A stretch of 54,612 nucleotides of DNA, from contig CAJXGN010000019.1 in the NCBI GenBank assembly GCA_913053875.1, positions 1-54,612 of the forward strand, in the 5' to 3' direction. Shown here piece after piece: positions 17,480-28,298 of this stretch. Within the stretch, counting starts at the first letter, position 1. Each line of letters begins with the position of its first letter. The translations under genes and the position numbers were made by a program. Source of the DNA: an uncultured Agromyces sp. (GTDB lineage Bacteria > Actinomycetota > Actinomycetes > Actinomycetales > Microbacteriaceae). A model generated the notes under the pieces. It saw only the letters and a program-made list of their open reading frames with translations. It was not told the origin of the DNA and did not search any database.

Positions 17480-20193
17480 CGAAGTCCCCGGGCATCGCGC
17501 GGCTGACCCGCCGCCGCTTCGCCACGCCCCGCAGCGCCGCGCTCGTGATCGTGGCGCTCACGGCGCTCGTCGCGTTCGTCGTCGCCGCGGCGCCGCGCGC
17601 GTTGGCCGGCGTGATCCGCGACGAGGTCGCCTACCAGGTCGACCAGGTCGCGCCGACCGGCCGCGACCTCACCGGCCGCATGCTCGTCGCGCCCCTGCCC
17701 GGCGCCGCGACCGACCCCGCGGCCGTCGAGGGCTGGGACGAGGGGGCGGATGGCGCGTTCGGTGCGTTCGGCGAACGGCTCGGCGAGGTCGTCGCCGGCG
17801 TCGACCCTGCGCTCGCACCGCTGCTCGGCGAGCCGGAGTTCGCGGTCTACGAGGTGCCGATCGTCGCCGAGCCCGAGGAGCTGCCCGCCACCGCCCCGAC
17901 GGGCGTCGTGCAGCTGCTCGCCGACGCGCGCATGCGCAGCGAGCTCGACCTCGTCGAGGGGGAGTGGCCGGCGACCTATGGCGGCACCGGCGAGCTCGAG
18001 ATCGTGCTCGCCCGCGACGCCGCGGAGACGATGGCGTGGCCGGTCGGCGAACTGCGCACCATGCCCGGGAACCTGGGCCCGAACGACCCGCCCGGCGAGC
18101 CGGTGCGTCTCGTCGGCCTGGTCGAGGCGGTGGACCCCGACGCGGACCGCTGGCAGCACCTGCCCAACCCGCTGAGCGCGGCCATATTCGATGACGGCAA
18201 CCGTCGCCCCACCGCCACTGCGGCCGCCTACGTCGACGCCGCCGGCTGGCACGACCTGCCCGCCCGTCTGCACTACCAGCCGCAGACCACCGCGTGGATT
18301 CCGCTCGACGCCGACGCCGCCGCCTCGCAGGACCCGTCGGCCCTGCTCGCCGCGATGCGCGGCGCGACCGCGCAGTCCGAGCGCATGGACGACAGCGGCG
18401 ACGCGCGCATGCGCTTCTCCAGCTCGGTCGTGGAGGTGCTCGCCACGGCGGTCGCCCGCTCGCACGCTGCCAGCGCGATCCTCACGGTCGCCGCGGTCGG
18501 CCCGATCGCGGTGAGCGTCGCGCTCGTCGTGCTCGCCGCCTCGCTCGTGGTGCGCCGCCGACGCGGCGACCTCGCGCTCCTCGCCGCCCGCGGCGCGCCG
18601 ATCGGGCTGCTCCGCAGGCTGCTCGCGCTCGAGGGGCTCATCCTCGGCGTGCCGGTCGCCGTCGTGGCGGCCGCCGCCGCGGTCGCCACGGTGCCGACCG
18701 ACGCAGGCTGGCTCGGCACCGCGATCGCGGCGCTCGTCGGGTTCGTTCCCGCCGTCGCGCTCGCTGGTGCGCTGCGCCCCGCGTCGCTCACCCCCGGCCG
18801 CGCCGACCTCGACGCGCCCGTGCGCGGTCGCGCACGGCGCATCGTCGAGGGCGCCGTGCTGCTCGTCGCGGCGATCGCGGTGACACTCCTCGTCGTGCGC
18901 GGCATCGGTCCGTCGACGGGCGGCGTCGACCCGCTCGTCGTCGCGGCGCCGCTGCTCGCGACCGTCGCGCTCGCGCTCATCGTCGTCCGGCTGCATCCGC
19001 TGCCCATCGCCGCCGTGCTGCGGCGCGCCACCCGCGGCCGCGGCGTCGTCGCGCTCGTCGGCGCCGCCCGCACCCTGCGCGACCCCGCCGCCGGCACCAC
19101 CGCCGTGCTCGCGATGCTCGTCGCCGTGGCGGTCGCGGTGTTCTCGTCGCTCGTGCTCGCGACCGTCGACGGCGGCGCGCAGCAGGCGGCCGAGCGGCAG
19201 GTGGGCGCCGACATCCGCGTGTCGGGACCGTTCTTCGACGACGAGCGCACCGAGGCGATCCGCGCGGTCGACGGCGTGGAGGACGCCGTCGGCCTGCTCG
19301 TGGGCGACCGCGCCCCGGTCGACGGACCCGACGGCGGCTCGCCCGCGATCGTGCTCGCGACCGAGACCGAGCGTCTCGCCGCCGTGCAGGCCGACCTCGA
19401 CGAGGGCTTCCGCTTCGTCGACCTCGCGCCCGGGGACGACACCGTGCAGGCGCTCGCCTCGCCTGCGCTCGTCGAGGCGGTGGGCGACGGCACCATCACG
19501 GTCGCGTACACCGACGTCGAGGTCGTCGGCGAGATCGCCCGCGTCGCCGGCGAGAACACGCCCGCCGAGTGGCTGCTCGTCGACGCCGAGGACTACCGTG
19601 CAGTGACCGCGCTCGGCTTCTTCCCGCAGGTGCTGCTGATCGACGTCGCCGACGGTGCGGATGCCGGTGCGGTCGCCGCGGCCGTCTCCGAGACCATCGG
19701 CGGCCCGCACGCCGTCGAGCGGCTCGACGAACGCACGACCCGCATCCAGGGCTCACCCGCGGTGACCGCACTGCGCGTGGCGCTCCTGCTCGCCCTGGGC
19801 CTCGCGGTCGTGCTCTCGATGATCGCCGTGCTGCTCGTCGCGGGCGTCTCGCGCGACGCGCGCTCGCGCACCATCGCGCTGCTGCGCACCATGGGGCTCG
19901 ACCGCCGCCAGTCGCGCGGCATCGTCGCGTGGGAGTTCGCACCGCTCGGCGCGACCGCGCTCGTCGGCGGCACGATCCTCGGTGCAGTGCTGCCCTGGCT
20001 CGTCGTGGCCGCGGTCGACCTGCGGCCCTTCACCGGCGGTTCGGTGCAACCCGGCATCGCCGTCGACCCCGTGCTGACCGGTGCGCTCGTCGCGGCCGTC
20101 GCCGTCGCGCTCGCCCTCGCGGTCGTCGTCGGCGTCGCGACCGCGCGCACCACCTCCATCGCCACCGTGCTCCGAACCGAGGAGGACCGATGA
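17476..20193 (+). CDS. FtsX-like ABC permease, large (905 aa)
   Basis: This is the second large FtsX-type permease. It has an N-terminal helix near residues 20-45, an extracytoplasmic region, a first four-helix FtsX block around VVRRRRGDLALLAARGAPIGLLRRLLALEG and a second one near the C-terminus (SRTIALLRTMGLDRRQSRGIVAWEF). The two FtsX blocks in one chain indicate an internal duplication typical of this permease class. The start at ATG 17476 overlaps the previous stop by four bases. The following ATPase gene also starts with an ATGA overlap at 20190, so translation is coupled through the operon. The cargo is not predictable. Confidence 0.88.
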   Translation: MTKSPGIARLTRRRFATPRSAALVIVALTALVAFVVAAAPRALAGVIRDEVAYQVDQVAPTGRDLTGRMLVAPLPGAATDPAAVEGWDEGADGAFGAFGERLGEVVAGVDPALAPLLGEPEFAVYEVPIVAEPEELPATAPTGVVQLLADARMRSELDLVEGEWPATYGGTGELEIVLARDAAETMAWPVGELRTMPGNLGPNDPPGEPVRLVGLVEAVDPDADRWQHLPNPLSAAIFDDGNRRPTATAAAYVDAAGWHDLPARLHYQPQTTAWIPLDADAAASQDPSALLAAMRGATAQSERMDDSGDARMRFSSSVVEVLATAVARSHAASAILTVAAVGPIAVSVALVVLAASLVVRRRRGDLALLAARGAPIGLLRRLLALEGLILGVPVAVVAAAAAVATVPTDAGWLGTAIAALVGFVPAVALAGALRPASLTPGRADLDAPVRGRARRIVEGAVLLVAAIAVTLLVVRGIGPSTGGVDPLVVAAPLLATVALALIVVRLHPLPIAAVLRRATRGRGVVALVGAARTLRDPAAGTTAVLAMLVAVAVAVFSSLVLATVDGGAQQAAERQVGADIRVSGPFFDDERTEAIRAVDGVEDAVGLLVGDRAPVDGPDGGSPAIVLATETERLAAVQADLDEGFRFVDLAPGDDTVQALASPALVEAVGDGTITVAYTDVEVVGEIARVAGENTPAEWLLVDAEDYRAVTALGFFPQVLLIDVADGADAGAVAAAVSETIGGPHAVERLDERTTRIQGSPAVTALRVALLLALGLAVVLSMIAVLLVAGVSRDARSRTIALLRTMGLDRRQSRGIVAWEFAPLGATALVGGTILGAVLPWLVVAAVDLRPFTGGSVQPGIAVDPVLTGALVAAVAVALALAVVVGVATARTTSIATVLRTEEDR

Positions 20194-21173
20194 CCACCAC
20201 GTCCATCGCCGACACCGGCCCCGACATCGAGTGCCACGGGCTCGTGCGCATCTTCACGGTCGCCGACATCGAGGTGCAGGCGCTCCAGGGCCTCGACCTG
20301 CTCGTCGACCGCGGCGAGCTCGTCGCGCTCGTCGGCGCGTCGGGCTCGGGCAAGTCGACGCTGCTGTCGATCCTCTCGGCGCTCGACGCGCCCACCGCGG
20401 GCAAGGCGACCGTCGCCGGCCGCGACCTGCCGTCGCTGTCGAACCGCGAGCGCGTGCGCTACCGGCGCGAGGTCGTCGGCTTCGTCTGGCAGCAGACCGC
20501 GCGCAACCTCCTGCCGTACCTCTCGGCGCTCGAGAACGTGCAGCTCGCCCGCGCGATCGGCGGCGACCGGAGGCACCCCGAGCGGGCGCACGAACTGCTC
20601 GACCTCGCGGGCGTCGCCGACCTCGCCGGCCGCCGGCCCGCCGAGCTGTCGGGCGGCCAGCAGCAGCGCGTCGCGATCGCGGTCGCGCTCGCGAACGACC
20701 CGCGCGTGCTGCTCGCCGACGAGCCGACCGGCGACCTCGACGAGCACGCGTCGGTCGAGGTGCTCGAGACGTTCGAGACCGTGAACCGCGAGCTCGGCAC
20801 GACGGCGCTGCTCGTGACGCACGACCCGACCGTGTCGGAGCACGTGCAGCGCACGGTGCAGATTCGCGACGGGCGCACCTCGACCGAGGTGCTGCGCTGG
20901 ACGCACACCGACGACGAGGGCCGCGAGCACGCCATGGCCGAGGAGTTCGCGGTGCTCGACCGGGTCGGCCGGCTCCAGCTGCCCGACGACTACATGGCCC
21001 GCCTGTCGCTGCGCGAGCGCGTGCGGCTGCGGCTCGAGGCCGACCACGTGGGGGTGTGGCCGGGCCACCGGGGCGCGCCCGAGCCGGGGAGCGCCGACGC
21101 TGCGCCGGTCGACCAGCACGAGGCATCCGCATCGCCCGAAGGCGACGACCAGCAGGGAGGCGACCGTGGCTGA
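20190..21173 (+). CDS. ABC transporter ATPase (MacB/LolD type) with C-terminal extension
   Basis: This 327-residue ATPase is coupled to the FtsX-like permeases. Walker A is GASGSGKST, the signature LSGGQQQR and Walker [12 protein letters not shown]. The phrase VGFVWQQTARNLLPYLSALENV is typical of the MacB/LolD group. After the normal end near residue 225 there is an extension of about 90 residues with LPDDYMARLSLRERVRLRLEADHV, then a hydrophilic tail. Comparable extensions occur in actinobacterial ATPases of this context, and a regulatory or membrane-contact role is inferred. It starts inside the permease stop and overlaps the next ATPase by eight bases. Confidence 0.93.
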   Translation: MTTTSIADTGPDIECHGLVRIFTVADIEVQALQGLDLLVDRGELVALVGASGSGKSTLLSILSALDAPTAGKATVAGRDLPSLSNRERVRYRREVVGFVWQQTARNLLPYLSALENVQLARAIGGDRRHPERAHELLDLAGVADLAGRRPAELSGGQQQRVAIAVALANDPRVLLADEPTGDLDEHASVEVLETFETVNRELGTTALLVTHDPTVSEHVQRTVQIRDGRTSTEVLRWTHTDDEGREHAMAEEFAVLDRVGRLQLPDDYMARLSLRERVRLRLEADHVGVWPGHRGAPEPGSADAAPVDQHEASASPEGDDQQGGDRG

Positions 21174-21840
21174 GCACGTGCTCGAGGCGGAGGGTCTCTC
21201 CGTCGTCCACCGCACGCCGGCCGGTGACGTGACCGCGCTGGCCGACGCATCCCTCACCCTCTCGCCCGGCGAGTTCGTGGTGCTCATCGGCCCGTCGGGT
21301 GCGGGCAAGACGACGCTGCTGCACGTGCTCGGTGGCATCCAGCCGCCCACGACCGGCACCGTGCGCGTCGGCGGGGTCGACCTGACGACGGCCGCCGAGT
21401 CGGAGGTCGACCGCATCCGGCGCGACGAGGTCGGCTTCGTCTTCCAGTCGTTCGGCCTGATCGGCGCGCTGTCGGCGCAGGAGAACGTCGAGCTGCCGCT
21501 GCGCATCCAGGGGGCGGATGCCACGGAGCGCACCGAGCGCGTCGGCATGCTGCTCGACCGGGTCGGCCTCGCCGGCCACGCGTCGCAGCGCCCTGCCGAG
21601 CTCTCGGGCGGGCAGCAGCAGCGCGTGGGCATCGCGCGTTCGCTCGCGGGTCGCCCGCGCATCCTGCTCGCCGACGAGCCCACCGGCCAGCTCGACTCGA
21701 CGACGGCCGCGGCGATGGTCGAGCTGATCGCGTCGATCGCGCACGACGACGGACTCGCGGTGCTGCTCTCGACGCACGACCCGTCGATCGTGGAGCGCGC
21801 CGACCGGGTGCTCGAATTGCACGACGGCGTGCTGCGATAG
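21166..21840 (+). CDS. ABC transporter ATPase (MacB/LolD type)
   Basis: This compact 224-residue ATPase has Walker [10 protein letters not shown], signature LSGGQQQR and Walker [13 protein letters not shown], with the H-loop in STHDPS. It begins at GTG 21166, overlapping the previous ATPase by eight bases. Having two different ATPases beside two different permeases suggests a heteromeric four-subunit exporter or two alternative pairs. Its TAG stop coincides with the TAGGCT -10 element proposed for typA. Confidence 0.94.
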   Translation: MAEHVLEAEGLSVVHRTPAGDVTALADASLTLSPGEFVVLIGPSGAGKTTLLHVLGGIQPPTTGTVRVGGVDLTTAAESEVDRIRRDEVGFVFQSFGLIGALSAQENVELPLRIQGADATERTERVGMLLDRVGLAGHASQRPAELSGGQQQRVGIARSLAGRPRILLADEPTGQLDSTTAAAMVELIASIAHDDGLAVLLSTHDPSIVERADRVLELHDGVLR

Positions 21841-21843
21841 GCT
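21838..21843 (+). promoter_or_regulatory. -10 element of typA
   Basis: TAGGCT overlaps the stop codon of the upstream ATPase gene and would start a transcript near 21850 with a leader of about 40 bases. AAGGA at 21879-21883 is the ribosome site of typA. Confidence 0.45.
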
Positions 21844-21890
21844 GTCCTGTCGGCTTCCCGACGTCTTCCCTCACCTCCAAGGACTCCTTC

Positions 21891-23795
<1,905 letters not shown>

Positions 23796-23811
23796 CCGCA
23801 GGTTCCGGATG

Positions 23812-23833
23812 CCGGTGGGCGGACGCCCACCGG
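23812..23833 (+). terminator. Terminator of typA
   Basis: CCGGTGGGC and GCCCACCGG form a perfect nine-base stem with a GGAC loop, 16 bases after the typA stop codon. No U-tract follows. Confidence 0.75.
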
Positions 23834-23927
23834 GGAGCAGGGGTCCGTGCGCAGTCCGGCGCGGCCACCAATACCGAGCATTCTTTCAGGTTCGGTCACG
23901 TAGCGTACGTCGGGTCGTTCCTCGACC

Positions 23928-23957
23928 GTTACCCGAATGTTACTTTTGCTCTAGGTT
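23928..23957 (+). promoter_or_regulatory. MtrA-like direct repeat and -10 element of the M23 peptidase gene
   Basis: Two GTTAC repeats (23928-23932 and 23939-23943) are spaced 11 bases start to start, one helical turn, and overlap the expected -35 position of TAGGTT (23952-23957). The spacing and core resemble the direct repeats bound by the actinobacterial response regulator MtrA, which controls wall hydrolases. The assignment is by similarity of pattern only. The start codon lies nine bases after the -10, so the mRNA would be almost leaderless. Confidence 0.5.
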
Positions 23958-23966
23958 CCCCCAGCT

Positions 23967-24896
23967 ATGCCCCGTCGTTCCACCGGCCGCCGTGCCGCCC
24001 CGCGCCGCAGCGTGTTCGCCCCCCGACGCCGCCGCGCCCTGCGCTCGACGTCGCGAAGCGCACAGCGCGCGACCCAGCGCACGACGCCACGCGTCGTCCG
24101 CGGCGTGCAGCGCATGCTCCGCGACGCGTCGGTCGCGACCTCGCGCTGGTTCGAGGGCCCCGAGCGGCCGCTGAGCGCCGAGGCGTACCGGGCGCGCAAG
24201 GCGCGCCTCCGCACCGCGACGAGCGGCCTCGGGTTCCTGTTCGTCGGCGCCCTCGCGGTGTCGACGACCCTGCCCGCCGCCGCCCTCACGTCGCGCGACG
24301 GCGAGGTCCAGGCGTCGGTGTACGACCAGGCGCCGGTCGAGGACCCGCAGACGATCGTGGTCGGCGCTGCCGAGCTGGAGCCCGTGCAGGCGGGTGCCTA
24401 CGACGTCGAGGAGGCCCCGCCGCCCCTGTACACGTCGGTCGCCGGCGTCGGCGTCACGGCCCTCGCCGACGTGGAGAAGGTCGTCTGGCCCTTCCCGAAC
24501 TACACGAAGGTCAGCGACGGCTTCGGCTACCGTGTCGCGCCCTGCTACGGCTGCTCGACCAACCACGACGGCGTCGACTTCAACCCGGGCGCGGGCACGG
24601 CGATCGGTTCGATCTCCGACGGCGTGGTCATCACGGCGACCGCGGCCGGCGGCGGACTCGGCAATTACGTCGAGGTGCAGCACAACATCGGCGGTCGCCT
24701 CGTCACGAGCCTCTACGCGCACATGCAGGCGGGATCGATCCAGGTCTCGGTCGGCCAGCAGGTCACCGCCGGCCAGACGCTCGGCCGGGTCGGCTCGACC
24801 GGGCAGTCCACGGGCCCCCACCTGCACCTCGAGATGTACTACACCGACGGCGTGCGCTTCGACGGCTACGCCTGGCTGCTCAGCCACGTCAACTGA
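23967..24896 (+). CDS. M23 (LytM-type) peptidoglycan endopeptidase
   Basis: This 309-residue membrane-anchored wall hydrolase has a very basic N-terminal cytoplasmic segment of about 85 residues and one membrane helix (about 88-106). A linker follows, then the M23 domain with zinc ligands His200 and Asp204 (NHDGVDF) and the HLHLE motif near the end, plus the His of SLYAHM. Members cut peptide cross-links in peptidoglycan or activate other hydrolases. ATG 23967 has no Shine-Dalgarno, in line with a near-leaderless transcript. An alternative start further in would lose the basic tail. It ends ten bases from a convergent gene. Confidence 0.92.
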   Translation: MPRRSTGRRAAPRRSVFAPRRRRALRSTSRSAQRATQRTTPRVVRGVQRMLRDASVATSRWFEGPERPLSAEAYRARKARLRTATSGLGFLFVGALAVSTTLPAAALTSRDGEVQASVYDQAPVEDPQTIVVGAAELEPVQAGAYDVEEAPPPLYTSVAGVGVTALADVEKVVWPFPNYTKVSDGFGYRVAPCYGCSTNHDGVDFNPGAGTAIGSISDGVVITATAAGGGLGNYVEVQHNIGGRLVTSLYAHMQAGSIQVSVGQQVTAGQTLGRVGSTGQSTGPHLHLEMYYTDGVRFDGYAWLLSHVN

Positions 24897-24906
24897 CGCG
24901 ACCGAG

Positions 24907-25698
24907 TCAGCGGCCGGTGAACTCCGGCGTGCGCTTGTCGAGGAACGCGCTCGTGCCCTCGCGCATGTCCTCGGTGCCGAACGCATGCGAGAACCCGTCG
25001 ATCTCGAGTTCGGTCGCACGCTCGGTCGGCGTGCCCGACGCGTCCACCAGCACCCGCTTCGCGAGCGCGACCGCGCTCGGCGACCGCGTGCCGATCTCGT
25101 CGAGCGTCGCACGCGCAGCCGCGAGCAGCGCGTCGCGGTCGGGCTCGACGCGGGAGACGAGTCCGATGCGCTCGGCCTCGGCGGCGTCGACCATGCGACC
25201 CGAGTAGATGAGCTCCTTCGCCCGGGCCAGCCCGACCGCACGCGGGAGCCGCACGGTGCCGCCGAACCCCGGGATCACGCCGAGCGACACCTCGGGCAGC
25301 CCGAACCTCGACTGCTCGGACGCGTAGACGAAATCGCAGGCGAGCGCGAGCTCGAGGCCGCCGCCGAGCGCGTAGCCGTCGACGCAGGCGATCACGGGTG
25401 CGCCGAGCGCCTCGATGCGCGCGACCGCGTCGTGCCCGAGCCGGCCCATCGCGGCGGCGCCCTCGGCGTCGAGGTCGGCGAGCTCGCGGATGTCGGCGCC
25501 CGCGACGAAGGCGCGACCGCCCGCGCCGACCAGCACGACGCCACGAAGGGCCGTACCGGCCTCGGCGAGTGCGTCGAACGCCGCGGAGAGCTCCTCGAGC
25601 ACGCGCCGCGAGAGCGCGTTGAGCGCCGCGGGCCGGTCGATCGTGACGATCGCGACCGCGCCGTCCCAGGTCGTCGTGATCACGGGCTGGTCGTCCAT
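24907..25698 (-). CDS. Enoyl-CoA hydratase/isomerase family protein
   Basis: This 263-residue crotonase-fold enzyme probably hydrates trans-2-enoyl-CoA in fatty-acid breakdown. The oxyanion-hole motifs are present: AGADIREL and GYALGGGLELALACDF. A glutamate-containing FGLPEVSLGVIPGFGGTVRLPR supplies one catalytic acid, and the second acid position falls in the following helix, as in hydratases. ATG 25698 follows GAGGAG. It is convergent with the M23 gene and divergent from a lipoprotein gene, so it appears to be a single-gene unit. Substrate chain length is not predictable. Confidence 0.92.
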   Translation of the reverse strand: MDDQPVITTTWDGAVAIVTIDRPAALNALSRRVLEELSAAFDALAEAGTALRGVVLVGAGGRAFVAGADIRELADLDAEGAAAMGRLGHDAVARIEALGAPVIACVDGYALGGGLELALACDFVYASEQSRFGLPEVSLGVIPGFGGTVRLPRAVGLARAKELIYSGRMVDAAEAERIGLVSRVEPDRDALLAAARATLDEIGTRSPSAVALAKRVLVDASGTPTERATELEIDGFSHAFGTEDMREGTSAFLDKRTPEFTGR

Positions 25699-25805
25699 GG
25701 GGCTCCTCGCGTCGTCGGCAGGTCGAAGACCCACGGTACGCGACCCGGCCGGCACGCGGGAAGCGGGTCGTGGGTGACCCCGATGCGGGCGCGCGACGCG
25801 CGCAA

Positions 25806-25811
25806 TACACT
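25806..25811 (+). promoter_or_regulatory. -10 element, leaderless start of lipoprotein gene
   Basis: TACACT ends six bases before ATG 25818, and no Shine-Dalgarno lies between them, so transcription should begin at or next to the start codon. Confidence 0.55.
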
Positions 25812-25817
25812 GCCAGC

Positions 25818-26270
25818 ATGCCCTCCACCGCACTCCGTGCCGCCTCCGCCGTCGCCCTGTCCGCCGCCCTCGCCGTGGGCCTCAGCGGGTGCTTCGGCAA
25901 CCCGCTCGAGCAGATCGTGAACCAGGGCGTCGAGGAGGCCATCGAGGGTGCGACCGGCGGTGCGGTCGGCGTCGGCGAGATGCCCGAGGGCTGGCCGAAC
26001 GAGGTGCCGGTGGTCGACGGCGAGGTCCTCTTCGGGGCATCCGGCACCGCCAACAACGAGACCGGCTGGGCCGTGACCATCCAGGCCGAGTCGTCCGACG
26101 CGCTCGAGCAGGCCCGGCAGCAACTGCTCGCCGCAGGCTTCGCGGAGGACGACACGTTCGCCGAGGCGGGCACCGCCGGCGTCGCCGCGTTCAGCAACCC
26201 CCGCTACGACGTGGTGGTCACGGCGGGCAACGACGGCATCGTCTACGTCGTCGTCCCCGCAGGTCAGTGA
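25818..26270 (+). CDS. Small secreted lipoprotein of unknown function
   Basis: This encodes 150 residues with a signal peptide ([20 protein letters not shown]) and lipobox LSGC. The mature part contains a compact domain ([24 protein letters not shown], ending [19 protein letters not shown]) that looks like a short alpha/beta module. I do not recognise a named family. ATG 25818 is fixed by the signal peptide and the leaderless promoter. Its stop overlaps the GTG start of the next gene (GTGA), so the two are co-translated. Confidence 0.8.
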   Translation: MPSTALRAASAVALSAALAVGLSGCFGNPLEQIVNQGVEEAIEGATGGAVGVGEMPEGWPNEVPVVDGEVLFGASGTANNETGWAVTIQAESSDALEQARQQLLAAGFAEDDTFAEAGTAGVAAFSNPRYDVVVTAGNDGIVYVVVPAGQ

Positions 26271-26650
26271 CCGGCGGGCTCGCCCGCGTCGGCGTCATGG
26301 CCGGCGCCGTGCTCGCGGGCGCCGCGTACGGCCTCCTCGGCACGCTCGGACACCGGCTGGCGTGGACCGTCGGCGCGGCCACCATCCCGTGGGGCATCGT
26401 CCTCGCGCTCGCGGGGGCGGCCGCGCTGCTCGCCGGATTACGCCTCGTGACGCACGACCGCTGGGTCGCGTTCGCGGGCGCGTTCGGCCTCGTCGGCGTC
26501 GTCTCGCTGCTCTCGCTGCCGCAGGCTGGCGGAACCGTGCTGGTCTCGGAGGGCATCGCGGGCCTCGCGTGGGCGGTCGGCCCGACGCTCATCGCCGTGC
26601 TCGTCGTGGCATGGCCGGCGCTGCCGCAGTCGCGCCGCACCGACGCGTAG
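26267..26650 (+). CDS. Four-helix membrane protein (DUF6113-like)
   Basis: This 127-residue integral membrane protein has four hydrophobic helices, starting [21 protein letters not shown] 26267 overlaps the lipoprotein stop. Small proteins of this kind lie near fdxA in many actinobacteria, and the DUF6113 label is from memory of that context. The stop codon TAG is part of the TAGACT -10 element proposed for fdxA. The function is unknown. Confidence 0.7.
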   Translation: MTGGLARVGVMAGAVLAGAAYGLLGTLGHRLAWTVGAATIPWGIVLALAGAAALLAGLRLVTHDRWVAFAGAFGLVGVVSLLSLPQAGGTVLVSEGIAGLAWAVGPTLIAVLVVAWPALPQSRRTDA

Positions 26651-26653
26651 ACT
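26648..26653 (+). promoter_or_regulatory. -10 element of fdxA
   Basis: TAGACT overlaps the preceding stop codon. The predicted leader is about 30 bases and holds the GAAGGGAA ribosome site of fdxA. Confidence 0.45.
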
Positions 26654-26688
26654 GGCCGGGCCCGCCTACCGAAGGGAACGCGAACACC

Positions 26689-27009
26689 GTGACCTATGTC
26701 ATCGCCCTCCCGTGCGTCGACGTCAAAGACCGCGCCTGCATCGACGAATGCCCCGTCGACTGCATCTACGAGGGGGAGCGTTCGCTCTACATCCACCCGG
26801 ACGAATGCGTCGACTGCGGCGCGTGCGAGCCGGTCTGCCCGGTCGAGGCGATCTACTACGAGGACGACCTGCCCGACCAGTGGGGCGACTACTACAAGGC
26901 CAACGTCGAGTTCTTCGACGACATCGGCTCGCCCGGCGGGGCGGCCAAGGTCGGGGTGATCGCCAAGGACCACCCGGTCGTCGCCGCGCTGCCGCCGCAG
27001 GCCCACTGA
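26689..27009 (+). CDS. fdxA: 7Fe ferredoxin FdxA
   Basis: This 106-residue soluble electron carrier has Cys9, Cys17 and Cys50 for a 3Fe-4S cluster and Cys21, Cys40, Cys43 and Cys46 for a 4Fe-4S cluster; Cys25 is extra. The text [21 protein letters not shown] and [17 protein letters not shown] is diagnostic of the actinobacterial family. GTG 26689 with GAAGGGAA upstream gives the normal N-terminus MTYVIALPC. It is followed after two bases by the dapC-type gene, an arrangement conserved across actinobacteria. Confidence 0.96.
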   Translation: MTYVIALPCVDVKDRACIDECPVDCIYEGERSLYIHPDECVDCGACEPVCPVEAIYYEDDLPDQWGDYYKANVEFFDDIGSPGGAAKVGVIAKDHPVVAALPPQAH

Positions 27010-27011
27010 CC

Positions 27012-28121
27012 GTGGCGCTCGGCGAGCTCCCGGACTACCCCTGGGACCTTATGACGCCGTACCGCGAGCGCGCGGCGCGGCACCCGGGCGGCACCGTCGA
27101 CCTCTCGATCGGCTCGCCCGTCGACGCCACGCCCGACGTCGTGCGCGACGCCCTCCGCGACGCCACCGACGCGCACGCGTACCCGACGACGACCGGCACC
27201 CCCGAACTGCGCGCGGCCATCGTGGAGTGGTTCGCGCGTCGCCGTGGCGTCACCGGACTCACGGGCGATCACGTGCTGCCCACGATCGGCTCGAAGGAAC
27301 TGGTCGCGATGCTGCCGTTCATGCTCGGCGTGGGCGGGGGCGACGTGGTCGTGCACCCGCGTGCCGCCTACCCGACCTACGCGGTGGGCGCCACCTTCGC
27401 GGGCGCCGACGCCGTGGCATCCGACGACCCCGCCGAGTGGCCCGCCGAGACCGCGCTCGTCTGGCTGAACAGCCCCGGCAACCCCGACGGCCGCGTGCTC
27501 GACGTCGAGGCGCTGCGCGCCGCACACGCGCGGGCGCGCGAACTGGGGGCCGTCGTCGTGAACGACGAGTGCTACGCCGAGTTGGGGTGGGATGCCCCGT
27601 GGGACGCGCAGCGCGTGCCGAGCATCCTCGACCCGCGGGTCGTCGGCGACGACCGTACCGACACCCTGGCGGTGTACTCGCTCAGCAAGCAGTCGAACAT
27701 GGCCGGCTATCGCGGCGCGTTCGTCGCCGGTTGCCGCACCCGCATCGCGCGCCTGCTCAACGTGCGCAAGCACGGGGGGCTCATGCCGCCCGCGCCGCTG
27801 CAGGCGGCCATGGTGGCCGCCCTGGGCGACGATGCGCACGTCGCCGAGCAGAGGGCCCGCTACCGCGCACGCCGCGACGCGCTCGTGCCGGCGCTCATCT
27901 CCGCCGGGTTCCGCATCGACCACTCCGAAGCGGGCCTGTACCTCTGGGCCACCGAGGGGCGCGACGCCTGGGAGAGCATCGACCGTCTCGCCGGGCTCGG
28001 CATCGTCGCGGGCCCGGGCCACTTCTACGGCCCGCACTTCCCGGAGCACGTGCGGCTCTCGTTGACGGCGACCGACGAGCGCGTCGCCGAGGCGGCGGCA
28101 CGGTTGTCGGCCGCGTCCTGA
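27012..28121 (+). CDS. dapC: Succinyldiaminopimelate transaminase DapC
   Basis: This 369-residue fold-type I aminotransferase converts N-succinyl-2-amino-6-ketopimelate to N-succinyl-diaminopimelate in lysine and peptidoglycan precursor synthesis. The PLP lysine is in YSLSKQSNMAGYR. The NSPGNPDG and VVNDECYAEL motifs bind the cofactor, and the C-terminal Arg is in HVRLSL. The position after fdxA supports the DapC assignment over other class I transaminases. GTG 27012 starts two bases after the fdxA stop. DapD and DapE of the same pathway are encoded at 32352-34473. Confidence 0.9.
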   Translation: MALGELPDYPWDLMTPYRERAARHPGGTVDLSIGSPVDATPDVVRDALRDATDAHAYPTTTGTPELRAAIVEWFARRRGVTGLTGDHVLPTIGSKELVAMLPFMLGVGGGDVVVHPRAAYPTYAVGATFAGADAVASDDPAEWPAETALVWLNSPGNPDGRVLDVEALRAAHARARELGAVVVNDECYAELGWDAPWDAQRVPSILDPRVVGDDRTDTLAVYSLSKQSNMAGYRGAFVAGCRTRIARLLNVRKHGGLMPPAPLQAAMVAALGDDAHVAEQRARYRARRDALVPALISAGFRIDHSEAGLYLWATEGRDAWESIDRLAGLGIVAGPGHFYGPHFPEHVRLSLTATDERVAEAAARLSAAS

Positions 28122-28217
28122 GTCGGGCGGCCCCGGAGCATCCGCTCGCCATTGGCTGAATCGTGCAGGCGTCCACGGGGATCGTTGGCGGATGCGACAG
28201 TAGGTCGCCGTGCCGTC

Positions 28218-28223
28218 TAGGCT
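28218..28223 (+). promoter_or_regulatory. -10 element of citrate synthase gene
   Basis: TAGGCT is preceded at 18 bases by GCGACA, a fair -35. The leader of about 70 bases ends in CAGGAGG before the GTG start. Confidence 0.45.
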
Positions 28224-28298
28224 GTATGCGGGCGCCCCGGCCGTGAACCGGCGGGCGTGCACCATCCCCCGAGACACACCCGGATCACAGGAGGCGCC

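Noticed and set aside
23834..23966. Possible c-di-AMP (ydaO) riboswitch before the M23 gene
   Set aside because: Such riboswitches precede wall hydrolase genes in actinobacteria, but the predicted transcript start is only a few bases before the ATG. I cannot find the conserved core in the gap.
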